Origin: Chrysomallon squamiferum
Taxonomy: Eukaryota > Mollusca > Gastropoda > Neomphalida > Peltospiridae
Assembly (NCBI GenBank): GCA_012295275.1
Contig: CM022677.1
Span: 9,432,134 to 9,496,133 of the forward strand
DNA length: 64,000 nt
Direction of reading: 5' to 3'
Shown: positions 38,674 to 51,067 of the stretch, piece after piece
Numbering within the stretch: the first letter of the stretch is position 1
How the letters are laid out: the number at the start of each line of letters is the position of its first letter
The notes under the pieces: generated by a model
Seen by the model: the letters and a program-made list of their open reading frames with translations, nothing else
What the model was told of the DNA's origin: nothing
Database searches by the model: none
Program-made: the position numbers and the translations under genes

Positions 38674-39991
38674 TCAAACTGTCATTCTTGAAATTGTGCC
38701 GTTTTTGAAAATAAAAAGTTCCTTCACGTCTGATAACATTGCAGCTCGGATACTGAAATTACTGTGGGATACGACGAGAACTCTGCACTGTTTTAGTATC
38801 GCTTGATCTAACAAGGCTGTTTCAAATCCTAGACACGCTTCGCTCATTTTCTTTTGTCTGTCAACGTGTAAAATAACTCCTCCATTATCGACGTACTTTT
38901 CTTTAAAATGTTTTTTCGCTAATTTCCTAATCTCCATCATATCTGTTGCAATAAACACACGAGTAGTGTTTGTTACATATTTATCCAGAAATGTCCATAA
39001 TTTACCAACAGTGGACACGGAATTGATAGGCGTGCCGTCGTTTGGAATGGTTGGATTCTTTCTTATTCTGATGTGAGCACAGACAAAATCTCCGTTAGGC
39101 GAGAGTGACAGCAGGTCGTCGACGTGCTCCTCGAAATGTGCCGAGTATTTCATTAGCTTATTCCACGCTTTCCTGAACACCTGCGAGTTACTTCCATTCA
39201 CCCATTTTGGAAGAAGTTTAACATAAAGTGGATCTTTAATCATTCCATAAGTATAGTCAATGTTTGTACGTAGGTAAACGACATCCTGGGGATACTTCGT
39301 GTTGAAATCTACAGATGACCACACCGGGTTATCTTTGTGTCCAGTGATACAACTAAGGTAAACAGTGGACAAACCTTTGAGCTGAGATCTTTTGACAAAC
39401 CAGTTGACAGTGTTTGGTATGTAAAACTGTTTCATATCGCACGGACTGGACATGACGAGACCGAATGTTCTGTTAAAGACAAGAGATAAGAGATATACTG
39501 ACACGATTCCTCTCTGTCTGTCTCCCCATCCCCCCACACAGCGACGACCCGTCACACCAGTAGATTAAGTAACGTTTCTTTTCTGTCTTTTTATTATTCT
39601 CTTGGTTTTCTTTGTTTTTGTTAGTGGTGTTTTTCTCTGAATGTTCATTAATCTTCATGGAAGAATTGTTTTTATTGCTATCCTGATATGTTTTCGTGTT
39701 TACAGCTGTATCTTTGTTTTTGTCCACGAATTCAGGTGTTGTGTTTTTAGTCGCGGCGTGTTGCGGGATGAAGACATCTTTCTTCGAACTAATCAGTTTA
39801 CTTTCAGATATCGCAGACGAGATCTTAGCTTGAACCTTCACAGATGTTTTGTCCTGATTAAAAATTCGAACTACCTCGAGTTGATTCAAAATCTGTCTTC
39901 GAATGGGCGGACTGAGCGATATGTGATGCGTCAGCAAAATGAATACAATGGAAAGAAGAGATGTTGCAATGAAATATTTCAGTTTCTGCAT
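38674..39991 (-). CDS. Type II membrane glycosyltransferase, fucosyltransferase-superfamily-like, with a one-base frameshift
   Basis: A single coding exon reads from ATG at 39991 to TGA at 38674 if one base is skipped in the run of six C (G on the coding strand) at 39530-39535. The product is about 437 residues. Residues 1-6 are short and cytoplasmic, about 7-28 form a membrane anchor (FIATSLLSIVFILLTHHISL), and then a Lys/Asn/Thr-rich stem with N-glycosylation sites runs to about 138. The catalytic part begins near YLIYWCDGSSLCGG and continues WGDRQRGIVSVYLLSL, the glycine-rich start typical of the fucosyltransferase/O-fucosyltransferase GT-B group. It has a late HIRIRKNP motif near residue 305 and SHSNFSIRAA near the end. 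A CAG acceptor sits just before the ATG, so the 5' leader is probably spliced. The protein probably acts in the Golgi on glycans; the substrate is unknown. The frameshift may be a consensus error, because both halves remain intact and stop-free. Confidence 0.65.
39530..39535 (-). other. Frameshift site in a six-base homopolymer
   Basis: Upstream of the run the frame reads SSLCGG; downstream the homologous continuation WGDRQRG is in the next frame. Five bases in the run instead of six would join them without loss of a residue. Confidence 0.75.
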
Positions 39992-39999
39992 TTTACCTG

Positions 40000-40243
40000 A
40001 AACGTAAATAGAAAATTTAGAAAAGAACTTGACCTAGACTAAAATTAGGTTATGCTAATAACTTCAGTATGGGCGGCGTGATCCACTGTTTTGACAACGA
40101 TGAGTTAGTGAGAACATGAAACAAAAGGTCATAACCCATTGCGCATGTTTTTCAAAATTCATTACAGGTTTTTATTTAGCCACCTTTCAAAACATACAGG
40201 TGCAAAATTATCACATATCTCAATACTTTAAATTGCTTTCCAT

Positions 40244-40296
<53 letters not shown>

Positions 40297-40640
40297 GAAG
40301 TCTCTACGTAGCAAGACGTATGTCACACAAACCAGTTGTCTCTGAGTGGCAAGTAACAGAGAGCAAAATTCAAAAAATAGATTTAAAAAACACGTTTAAA
40401 TGACTGGGTATTGTGTTCCTTTCACAACGTTTACTTTTTTTTTGCATTTGCTGTGTAAACGATCACATTAAAAAACAGAGTTATAAATTTCACTAAACTC
40501 AAGAAAACAATAAAGTTGGTTAAACGTTTTAGCGATGTAACAACAATAACAACAAAAAACCATAACAATATAAACGACGACATCTGCAACAAAATAATGA
40601 TAACAACAATAACAATAAAAATAAATACAATAACAACAAC

Positions 40641-40700
<60 letters not shown>

Positions 40701-41589
40701 AAGAAGAAAAGTGAAGTCTTGGTATTTTCAGATTTACATAGAAAATGGTAATACCTTTTAGTAGTTTATTATTAATTCACTCATTTATTTGCACTTGTAT
40801 TTAGATTCTTCAGCTAAATTACCATTCATTTTAAACTCATTGTTTTATTATTATTATTATCTTCTTCTTCAAACGCAAACTGCACGTTTTCTGGCCCTTA
40901 CTCAAGTTTCTTTTTGACCCGAACCTCTGTAAACAGGAACATCGTTATTCACTTTGTAAGTTATTATTTTATTGTCAGTGCAGAAGTTTGAGGGTGTGTG
41001 TATCAATGTATGTTGTTCTGTGTATGATTACTCATTTCATGAAAAACGAGTCGACGCGTTGCTCGCTTTTATTAGTATATACGTATATTCATCTGAGTGT
41101 GTGTGTGTGCGTCTTATATGTGTGGGTGTTTATGTATTAATTAATTAATGATTTATAGTGTAAGCAGTAAATAATATATGCAAATAACGCTGAAACTGTA
41201 GACTGTTAATTCATTTATCGTTTAACCAGTCGCTACAGTCAATACACAACACCAGATAAAATGAATGTGCAAACAAAGACGGTCGTGGCATGACCTCGTT
41301 TGTTTTCCAGTTTTACGAGAAAAAATACACGATTTTAAAATTAAAGTTAAATATGGTCATCAACAACAAATTAACACTAAAAGTAATTATGTTAATTGTA
41401 ACGGACTTGAAAACTAAACAGTTCACCCACCTTGTTCAGTGTTGATACTTCGACGTTCCTGAGGCCACAGTGAACTGAACAGAAATGTTAAAATACAGCT
41501 TTATCATTGAATCTGAAACTGATCCACCCAGCCCCCCCTCCCCGCAGATACAACACATACACAACGCATACACTTGCCATTTTATAACT

Positions 41590-41624
<35 letters not shown>

Positions 41625-43321
41625 GCTATGCTGTCATTAGTTATATGGTTGTAAATTTTATTATAAAGTAAGTAACAAAATAAAAATAAAAATAAAATAA
41701 ATAGAATCAGTACCGTTCTAAAAACACACGTTAATATTCCAAGGGGCATAACTTCAGGATAAATCTGTCCTGAAGGAGTTGCGGAACTTCCACAGCAAAA
41801 TGTCCTGATATTATAGTTAGTTAATGAAAATGATTAACCTGAATAAATAAAGAGTTGTATAGCACATAAATTTAATGTAGAAATACAACTGCAAAAAATT
41901 AAATTTATAGAAAATATGAAATTAAATTTAGTTTTACATGTGGTTCTGATATTAAAACATATTTGCGTATATGTGTGTCTCTGTCTGTGCATCTGTGTAG
42001 GTGGGTAGTTTTTTATTACTTAAAAACAAAACAAGATAAAAACACATTAATTCACATACATAAAAATATTTTAAATTTGTACAGAGAAGAGTTCATGTGT
42101 ATACAAACACACTTACAGCACAGTATAAAAACATTTCTAAATCTATTTAAAACTATTTCAGGGACTATTTGGTGAGTATCCTTTATCAACATATTTGACA
42201 AATGTAACAAAATATCATTTTTAGACAAATGAGTATTATCAGGATGTATAAACCCTGAAAATTTCAGAAACTGTGTTAAAGTCTGACTGCTCAGTAAAAC
42301 TGTGCTGCAGTGGCTGCAGTTGATGGAGATATGAGGAGGAGGATGGGGCAGTGCTTGCACCCACTCATAATTGTGTTTAGGATTTATACACATTTCCTAT
42401 AAAAAATATTCAAAAGCACCCACAGATACATAACTTGTATGTGATGTAGTTTTATTGTAAAGTAATTTTATATATATAGAAACACCACTCACATATACAC
42501 ACACAGAGACAAGCATGTATGTATATAATAACAAGTGATCTTTTGACAGACTTTTTCACCTACTGTACAGGTTAGTCTTTAAGTTTACAGACAACAAATT
42601 CTGAATCACTGCATTTAATATCTTGACTGTGCTTAAATCAACTAATTGTGTATTTTAAATTCTATTTAACTAGGCCTACATAACAAAGGTAAGATTTTCA
42701 GGTTTATACAGGCCAGTCCAGAATGATCTAATATAGTCAATATTATTAGAACAAAAATCAAGTGTATTTTGTCTGATATGTGTGATTATCTGTTATACAA
42801 AATCCTGTTATCTGAGATGACACTTACTGGAATAAAGTAAGAAAAATAAGGACTTATGATTCCATCTGATACTGGTGATTATCCAATATAAGTGAGTCAA
42901 CTAAATTTGTGATTAAATTCCAGACAAATTTTAAAAAGTTACAGAAATAAATAAAACATGTTTTAAACCTGGAGTAGTCTGCATATCTTCTATTAGGTGT
43001 TTTTACAAGTGCAGAGGCTACATGAAATTCAGAATGTTTCTCTTATTTCATTTTGATGTTTTATAGAATCACCATCACTAACCTGGCCTCACTGGGGATG
43101 TGGGATGCTGGATTAGTGATTTCTCCTGGATAACAGAGTCACTAAGTTAAAAAAACCTGAATTGTCCAATTCTGAAAGTGATGCCAATAGCAGCAACAAC
43201 AGCATTTGAAGATTAATGACTGGTTTGTGTGGTGAAGCAGCAAATTTGAAATAACATTAGCCTAAACTTGTGCTAGATTTCTGACTAAATTGATGTACTG
43301 ATGCATTTTCAAATGCTTATG

Positions 43322-43402
<81 letters not shown>

Positions 43403-43853
43403 GATATTTTTCTTCTTCTTCTTATTATATTATTATTTTTCTTCTTATTATTAAATGTAACTTTTTCTTTACAAATCAGTTTTAAGATTTCTGCAACAGA
43501 TGTCAAAACATTTCTAATTAATTGTCTATTACACAGAGAATACATTTTCACTGTAACTATTACACACAAAGAAAGTTAATGTTCAGTTTAAATGAGACAC
43601 TGTCCATTCATCAGCCTGTCTGACATACACATCATATTCTCTACCACAGTTTGACAATATCTGGCTCATTTAACCATGAGTTCACCCACTGTAATAACCT
43701 TCTTAAATCATCCGTTTTATCATCAACATCAACATCTTGAAAATTTTCATCAGACTTTTTCGGAATTATCACTACAAGCAACTGATTTATAAATTTAAAT
43801 AGAAAAGAAAAGGAAGAAATATATATGTGTATATATATTATAAAAGTAATAAT
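40000..43853. other. Intergenic region between the glycosyltransferase and PEX11-gamma genes
   Basis: It holds (AT)n at 40243-40293, (AAT)n then (AAG)n at about 40640-40707, a T-run at about 41590-41621 and (ATT)n at 43320-43402. A patch at about 42180-42390 reads as a cysteine-containing open frame on the minus strand after an ATAG acceptor-like end, but is not convincing as a gene. Around 41740 is the phrase CCAAGGGGCATAACTTCAGG, of a kind I associate with mollusc genomic repeats. Confidence 0.5.
43320..43402. repeat. (ATT)n microsatellite
   Basis: About 27 perfect ATT units; it reads as poly-Ile in both directions. Confidence 0.98.
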
Positions 43854-44391
43854 CTATAAGAGTTTTTTTTCTGAGGTGGGCCAAAGTTTACAGATCATCA
43901 CGAGAGACGATGCAATGCCAAACAAACCACACTTGGAGGCTGAGAAGTAGCCAGACCAGAGGAACCCTTTAGGCTGCCAGTTCCCAGCATTAAGAAGATC
44001 AAACATCGACTGCAACAGCGACCACAACAACACCCTTTCATCGTCTTTCAGTTGTCTCAGTCGAGTGGAAATCTCCTTATTCTGCTCACTGATTTCATAA
44101 CTGAAAGAAAAAACAGACCCAGTGTTTCACTTCGCACTGGTGACCAACCTTTGCTAATAATAAACAAGATATTATCAAACGTTACTAATAACAAACAAAA
44201 GAACTAAAGATGTATTAAATTATTTACTGATGCTAATATTTTTTTTATTAAAAACATGTTTCTTTTCAAATTAATAAGAAGTAATGCAATCAGTTATATT
44301 TTGAATAAAGAAACATATTTTTCAGTCTTACAAATCAGCTTTATCAAAAATAATTTTGAAAAAATGTTATTATATTTGTTCTAGTTATTAA

Positions 44392-44447
<56 letters not shown>

Positions 44448-46375
44448 ACACACACACAAATCAGTCTGTTTTTAATAAAGCAGTTATTTAATAGTAAGTT
44501 AACATTTGTGAAAGCAACAAACTTTTATCACATCTTAGTACAAAAGCATATTGTAAAATTTTAAATAATCCACCATAAATTGTCATACGTAAAGAAAAAT
44601 GTATTGTATTATCCACAGGTTTGAAAAAAACAACAGTTTTTATTCTGTAATAACATTCACATGATCAGACCAGTGTTTATTAAACCATTCCATTCATGCT
44701 TTTTTCACTCACAACAACTAAGTTTCCTTGTTTCTGACACATTTTGTCTGACAGTACAAGAGTGCTGCAAAGGTAAACATTAATATTACAAGACCAGAAT
44801 TACCCTGACTCAGGTTTATCCAGACTTTTTTGCTTCCTCAGTCTGTGTTGTTGTAAGCGACATAGGTAAATTCTTATTACACACCTGTGAAAAAAAAAGT
44901 AAACTAATTATGAAATAAAACCTTCTGTATAATCAAGTCACTCCCAGTGCCTGCCTCTGCAGCAGTCCATGGACTTTTCCTTTACCTGTCCACTTACCAT
45001 TCAGTGGCAAATCAGATGCTGAATTCCCATTTCTAACATTTATAATCAGACATTTAATAGATTATTGTGCAAGACAGATCAGAAATGTTATAAAAATGTT
45101 GGTATCATGAGACAAATTATTATCATTCAACATTATTTACTGAGAAAAAAATAAAGAGAATAATTTTATGTCAGCTTTAAAAAAAGAAAAAAGAAAATAC
45201 AATGCCAAAAAATAATATTAAAAGTAGAAATGGCTTCCCTGCTAGCAAAATTATTGAGTTGTACAGGGTTTAGGAAATTTTTTCTGTGTTGTTGTAATTT
45301 GCAATTTGTATACACATTTCATGTCATTAAAAAAATAAATTTCAAAGATGATTATAATGATTAAAACTAAAATAAAAGTAAAGTAATGTGAAATGTAAAG
45401 TTAAGTTAAAAAATAAAGTGAAGTGAAGTGTAGTGTAGTGTAGTGAAGTGAAGTCAAGTTAAGCAAATCAAAGAAGTGAAGTGAAGTTAAAAAAATTAAG
45501 TAAAATTATATTACTTAATTATTTCAAGAGTCAGTGAAAATGCCCAAAAAGCCAGACATGCTGTCCACCACTTGGCTGACGATGCTGATAGGATGTGTTT
45601 GTCAGCGAGCCAGGCAATGTGTTCCACTGGGTAGTACAGCTGATTGCAGACGTTGCTGGCCAAGTCGAGACATCTCAGTGGTACACTCTTCTCCTGAAAA
45701 TTGTTAATCTCAGTCTAAAAGTTTATTCTGAAATCACATTAAAACACAACTATATGTGAAAAAAAATAATTATAGGTCCCAGGGGTGGGTCCCTACAAAC
45801 ACGGCATGAAAGATTTACTGTCAGCAAGCAACAGTAACTGCTCAGTGAAATGATACAACAAATTAAAAGTCTGCAAACGTTTGTAACCCATGCAGTAAAG
45901 TGAAAACTTCAAAGCATTTGTTGCATTAAAAATTACTTCATTACAAATTTCATTTAATCATTTTGTTCTTTTATTATGCAGCTTCTATACATGATATTTT
46001 AAGTGCGTGATTGTTTAGAAGAAATATTTCTGTGATCTGCTATTTTCACTTCTCAGATCCCAGAGGTGTCAGGTTAATGACGGTGGACCTGTACATAATG
46101 ATTAATAATTATTACTTTTAGGTTATTTTTTCCTCCATAACTACCTTTTCGCCAAAGCCATATTTTATATTACTAAGTAACATGGGCAAATCATCGAACA
46201 AACGAAGTACAGTTCGGCAAGCACTGAGTTCTTTTGAGATAACTCGAAATTTTCTGGAAAGTGAACTTTGACGCTCCCCAGCCAGAAACATTGACACGTA
46301 AGTCATAAGACGCATCACTTTGTCTCGCCCTCTGTAAGTTTCCATCAACTTGACAATCTGCCCTGCAGTATCCAT
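43854..46375 (-). CDS. PEX11G: Peroxisomal membrane protein 11C (PEX11 gamma), four exons
   Basis: The coding exons on the minus strand are 46375-46145, 45693-45515, 44884-44804 and 44100-43854. All have GT-AG borders, and the phases fit (0, 2, 2), giving 738 bases and 245 residues, close to the vertebrate protein of about 240. Exon 1 carries the family signature YRGRDKVMRLMTY and later CRTVLRLFDDLPML. Exon 2 carries NQLYYPVEHIAWLAD and a tryptophan pair. Exon 3 is a basic loop. Exon 4 carries LLNAGNWQPKGFLWSG and a hydrophobic C-terminal segment, ending in TAG. PEX11 proteins sit in the peroxisome membrane and promote its elongation and division; the gamma form is thought to interact with other PEX11 forms and fission factors. 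Introns are about 450-700 bases and AT-rich; one contains a CA tract. The recognition rests on motif order and length and is firm. No sign of decay is visible. Confidence 0.93.
44394..44460. repeat. (CA)n microsatellite in a PEX11G intron
   Basis: About 25 CA units and a short interrupted continuation, inside the last intron of the gene. Confidence 0.97.
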
Positions 46376-47645
46376 TGTAACAGGACTATTTTAAAGTCCG
46401 TTTCAAAACGTTATACTCAATGACAACTAACATATAAAGTTGTTAACAAAAGACATTTTCTTGATTACACCTAAACTTGTCTAAAGCCATGTTGACATTA
46501 GTCTTGATAATACGATAACGTTTGCAACGGTGAAATAAGCCTAACAAAAAAGGTGTTGAAAACCAAGGTTAAATTGTAGTTGTTGTAGAATTGTGTTCCT
46601 ACAATCAATTGGTTTCCATCTGCCCACGATAAAGTAAAAATAACAACACGATTTTTCTCTTTTACATTAATATTTGCCTAACTCGAAAAGAAAAACTTTG
46701 CTGTCGACAACAACAGTAAAATCTTTATGTTGCATTTATGAAAATTCAATCTGGCACCCCCACATTTATGTATAAACCTAGTGAAAACAAGATAACAAAC
46801 ATTTAGAATGGTTAGTCTTTATATTGTTGCGGGAACAACCCCTGTGGCTGTCATTAAATCATAATCTATATATGATGAACGTTTCGTTAGCAAGTCGAAC
46901 TAAACTGATTATATAATTAAGAAACATAAGAAACCTTATTTCTACCAGACAACAGAAAGGTCACATAGTATAAAAGGCAATAACCTGATTTCTGTGTCAT
47001 TCTTAGGAAAATAATTATTCAGCACAGGTTGCGAACGAAAAAAAAAAAAAAAAAAGAGAATTGTACAAAAACTCATCACTGCAAACTTTAAATAGAGAAA
47101 AAAAAATGATCAAATTTTATTTAAATTTATTTAGTTTGATCGAATTCACTGGTTTAGATGCAGAAACTCTAATCATATCTGTTACTCTTCTGATACTAAC
47201 ATAATGGCATGCATACAATTCTATGACAACTAACATGACCGCTTTGTTCGTTTGGGGAGGGGGGATGTAATTTTTCAAGTTTCATGTTGCCTCTTTTGAT
47301 TTCTGATATGAAAGCGTGGAGTCTTCGTCAAGGAACAGCCCCCCCCCAGATACACTGACTCCGCCCTGTTTGTCAGATCAGTACTTGACATCTGTTATCA
47401 ACAACTCTAGAAACTACTGTCGAATGAAGCTTAATCCTTGCATTTAAACCTTGCAACATAATGTTACTAACAACAGGGTAGATGTAATCGAACCATTCAC
47501 TATTCGAGAAGTGAATGCAGTTTGACAACGTGATGGAATTACTGACGTACAGATTTACGAAACGAGGTCAGCAAGTATTCAAATGTAAACTATGCCACGA
47601 ATTGCGAACATTCTCAGCATATGTTCTTTGTTACTGCTGTTTGTC
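46376..47645. other. Upstream region of PEX11G, non-coding
   Basis: This holds the probable 5' leader and promoter of the minus-strand PEX11G gene, but no TATA or initiator can be chosen with confidence. There is an A-run at about 47039-47055 and a C-run at about 47341-47348. Confidence 0.4.
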
Positions 47646-47646
47646 A

Positions 47647-47695
<49 letters not shown>

Positions 47696-48165
47696 ACATT
47701 TACACATCTACCTATATATATCTGTCATCTATCTGTCCATCTGTCTGTCTGTCTGTCTATTTGTCTATGAATCTATTTAGCCACATATATCTATCTATCT
47801 GTATATCTGTCTATTCATCCACTAATATATTTATCTGTCTGTCTCTGAGTCTGACTGTCTGTTTGTCTGTCTATTTATCTATCTAGCTATCTGTCAATCA
47901 ATCTATCTATATCTATGCATCTGTATATCGGTATATCTATCTATCTATCCGCCTATCTGTGAGTCTGTCTCTTTGTCCAGCTATCTATCTAGCCATATAA
48001 TCTATCTGCATACATATTTATCCGTGTCTACCTGTAATTATCTATCTGTCTAACCTATGCAAATCTCTATGCATCTATCTATCTATCTTTATATCTATAA
48101 TTCTGTCTGGCTGTCTGTTATATCTGTCCATCTATCTGTTTGTCTATGTATCGCTCTGCTGTTGA
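47646..48165. repeat. (CA)n followed by an imperfect (TCTA/TCTG)n tract
   Basis: About 23 CA units are followed by some 450 bases of variable CTAT/CTGT tetranucleotides, with words such as CTATCTATCTGTATATCTGT. Frames reading Thr-His and then Ile/Leu/Ser/Cys-rich peptide come from this and are not a gene. Confidence 0.95.
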
Positions 48166-48874
48166 ACATCTGGAATGGAGATGTGTATTGGAACGTAAAA
48201 CTCACACATTAGTTACGTATATAAAATGAGGAAACAAACAAATTAATAAGTCAAAAGTGCTATATATCGACTACATTCTCAGTTAGACAAAACGACTTTA
48301 TTTCTATTACAGATTCTGGATTGGTGTTTCTGTAAATAAGTAATATAAATGTTGACAACGTGTAACAAACACACAATATTGTTCAACTATTGATATCATT
48401 TGATATATCCCGACATACCGATACATCAGCGATGAAACAGGATTGACACATGAACCATTTACTTGATCACGAACTTAAAATGAGCTGGTATCAGATGGAG
48501 CATAAAGTACCACAATTGTTATTGACAGTCAGTGAACTAAAGATTCAACTAGTAAGTAAATACATTTACTCTAACAATGCGATTGATTAAACACATGGTT
48601 ACAAATCTATTTCAAGATTTATTTAATAATTGTTCATAAATCATTCGATTTTGTAACATGTGCAAAAAGCCATTTTTATGGTCACTCTCTATTTAATTTA
48701 AATGTGTCGCACACAAAAACGATAAGCAATTTTACTTAAGAGAAATGTCCATTGATGTAAGCGTTTATCATTAAACATCTGTCACATTAGTATTTCGTTC
48801 TGTCCAGACCGATAACATACTAAAATTCACAACAAAACTGTTCACTATAAGTAAAAGACACGCATACACACAAA

Positions 48875-48918
<44 letters not shown>

Positions 48919-49676
48919 TAGTTTAATAAACAGTGTTAAATACATTATAGATGGGGAATAGATAGACAGACAGACAGACAGACAGAAAGCGAGCTGACTG
49001 TTGTGGTGACAGTTGTCTAGGTAGGTACGCAGGAGGATGAGGACGTCTTCGAAGATGTTGCAGTCGTTTAACCAGATGTCGTGTACTGTTTATTTCAACT
49101 TACTGGATGCTAGTAACACGTCTGATTATGTGAACAACTCTGCAGTACTTGTTTACTTCATTCCACACACACAGAGCAGTAAACACGTGACAGGCAACAT
49201 GAAATAATGATCAGAACAAATCTTTATTGTTGTCACTCTTAAAACAAATTACCCTTTATAATTTAATCACTTCTTTCTTTCTCTCTTTCTTTTTTTTAAA
49301 TTTAGCTTCTCATACGACTGCACACGCCTAAAAGAGAATTACATTGTGTAACATCAAAAATTACATCAGTCGGTCTAGATTCCAGCTAACTAACTAGTAG
49401 AACTAACTAGTAGAACTTTTCGATATAATAAAGATTAGAATCTAGCACAACCATGTGTTGTACACTCTGTATTTAAATCTCGTGACTTGACTCGCTAGTC
49501 TCGCATTTTCTAACATCTACTGTGTTATACTTGCTGTATTATGCAAAGAAGGTTTGCGTCTGGGTTTCGCCAACAAGTCTGATTTGTGATGCAATTTATT
49601 ATTTCTTTTTTAAACTAGTCGTTACCTAGGCGACTATCACTGTCATGAAATTTGAAATTATATAATTATTTTTCTA
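48166..49676. other. Non-coding sequence with microsatellites and one exon-like patch
   Basis: It contains (CA)n at about 48876-48914 and (GACA)n at about 48964-48988. The minus strand at about 48990-49085 reads as a coding-like peptide (see findings), but without clear splice borders. Confidence 0.45.
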
Positions 49677-49892
49677 TCTTAGAAAGCAATAAATATATTT
49701 TTCTACATTTCATAAACTCTGTTTATAAACAGTAAATATATTTTTCTACATTTTATAAACTCTGTTTATAAACAGTAAATATATTTTTCTACATTTTATA
49801 AACTCTGTTTATAAACAGTAAATATATTTTTCTACATTTCATAAACTCTGTTTATAAACAGTAAATATATTTTTCTACATTTCATAAACTCT
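49677..49892. repeat. 43-bp tandem repeat
   Basis: About five copies of a 43-bp unit with GTAAATATATTTTTCTACAT and TTTATAAACTCTGTTTATAAA. The half TTTATAAAC/GTTTATAAA is itself palindromic. Confidence 0.95.
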
Positions 49893-50082
49893 GCACACAT
49901 GTAACCGCGGACTGAGTCGTTCTCTAATGGTGGAAGTCGGATTACCTAGCTTGCTTGTAACATCCACTCGACACTCTGATGCCCGCAAAATCAGAGGTTC
50001 TACGTATTTACCGTAATTCAATATTTTGTTTTCTAAATCTGAATTGTGAGTTTAATGTTGTGTTTTCACATATAACTTTCAG

Positions 50083-50169
50083 CCCGATGTCCCAGGCTTA
50101 GATGCAGACGAAGATGTCGACATGGATATCTCAAAGACAGATACGGCTGCAGACGCTGCCGATGTCGAC
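50083..50169 (+). pseudogene. Orphan antistasin-like exon upstream of the signal-peptide exon
   Basis: This 87-base exon has a TTTCAG acceptor, a GTAAGT donor and phase 1 on both sides. Together with flanking intron sequence (about 50016-50320) it is nearly identical to the first exon of the later cassettes, for example 53894-53980. It encodes 29 residues with the full six-cysteine antistasin pattern, beginning RCPRLRCRRRC and ending YGCRRCRCR. It lies 0.8 kb before the signal-peptide exon on the same strand, and no partner exon is visible upstream. It may be a stray duplicate, the last remnant of an upstream gene copy, or part of an alternative transcript. The exon itself is undamaged; 'pseudogene' describes its isolation. 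Confidence 0.6.
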
Positions 50170-50911
50170 GTAAGTAAATGTACATTTTGCTCTACAGAAA
50201 TTTAATGTTTTGAAAGATGATGTTGTGCTTGTCCTTCTTAATATCACGTAGGGATGAATCGAAGGATTCAGACAGGATTTTTGAGTAGAGTGGAAATAAA
50301 TCTCGAGAAAGAAAGTAAAAGATTTTTTTTTAAATAACGCTGTTGTCAAAAAGAAGAAGAAGAAAAATTACCATAAAAATCACAACTCCCCCAACAACAA
50401 CAAACCCCCCCAAAAAACAACAAAAAACAATACTAAAAAAAAGAAGAAACAAATTTAAAAAAAACAAACAATATCAAACAAATGGAAATAAATCCAAGTT
50501 TTTTTTCTCTTAACATCTACATCCGTATAACATAATAAATGAGTAAGTAGGTAAATAAGTAAACGATAAATAATTCATTTTTGCGATTTAAATCCAGTGC
50601 TCTACGGAGTCGCTTGTTTTTTGTTTTGTTTCTGACACTTGTTTGATCTGGTAACATCAGAACATTTGAAACCGTCTTAGCTACATTTCTAACATGTTTG
50701 CATGAGCTAAAAATAATTGACTTTTTTTTTTCCTGTCAGTGGGAAGGTTTATTTCTTGCTAACGTATTGAAATCTATCGGGGATATTTTCTTGAAAGGAA
50801 AAGCTGACTAAACATTTATGGAATATTACGCCTACTCTGTTTTCAGACACGTTGTTAGTAAAACCAGCCAATCAAAGCTTACTATAATCTGTCGTGTTTA
50901 AAGTTACTGTT

Positions 50912-50919
50912 GTATATAA
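50912..50919 (+). promoter_or_regulatory. Possible TATA box
   Basis: GTATATAA lies about 35-40 bases before the initiation codon of the WAP/antistasin gene. If used, the 5' leader would be only about ten bases, so an upstream spliced leader is also possible. Confidence 0.2.
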
Positions 50920-50953
50920 TATTGATGATCTCTGCAAGGTAATTCAGTGAGCC

Positions 50954-51008
50954 ATGGTGCTGCAAGCTGTTCTGGTGGCCATTGTGTCACTACTGGCTCT
51001 AACAGTAG
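50954..51008 (+). CDS. Exon 1: signal peptide
   Basis: ATG in a good context (GAGCCATGG) is followed by 18 codons and one base before GTAAGT. The peptide MVLQAVLVAIVSLLALTV is an uninterrupted hydrophobic segment, as expected for a short secretion signal. The donor is followed by a (GT)n tract at about 51019-51066. The phase-1 end matches every following exon. Confidence 0.8.
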
Positions 51009-51017
51009 GTAAGTAAA

Positions 51018-51067
<50 letters not shown>

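Noticed and set aside
47515-47886. 123-codon plus-strand frame with CKLCHELRTF
   Set aside because: Two thirds is microsatellite translation; the unique N-terminal part is too short and has no matching upstream or downstream exon.
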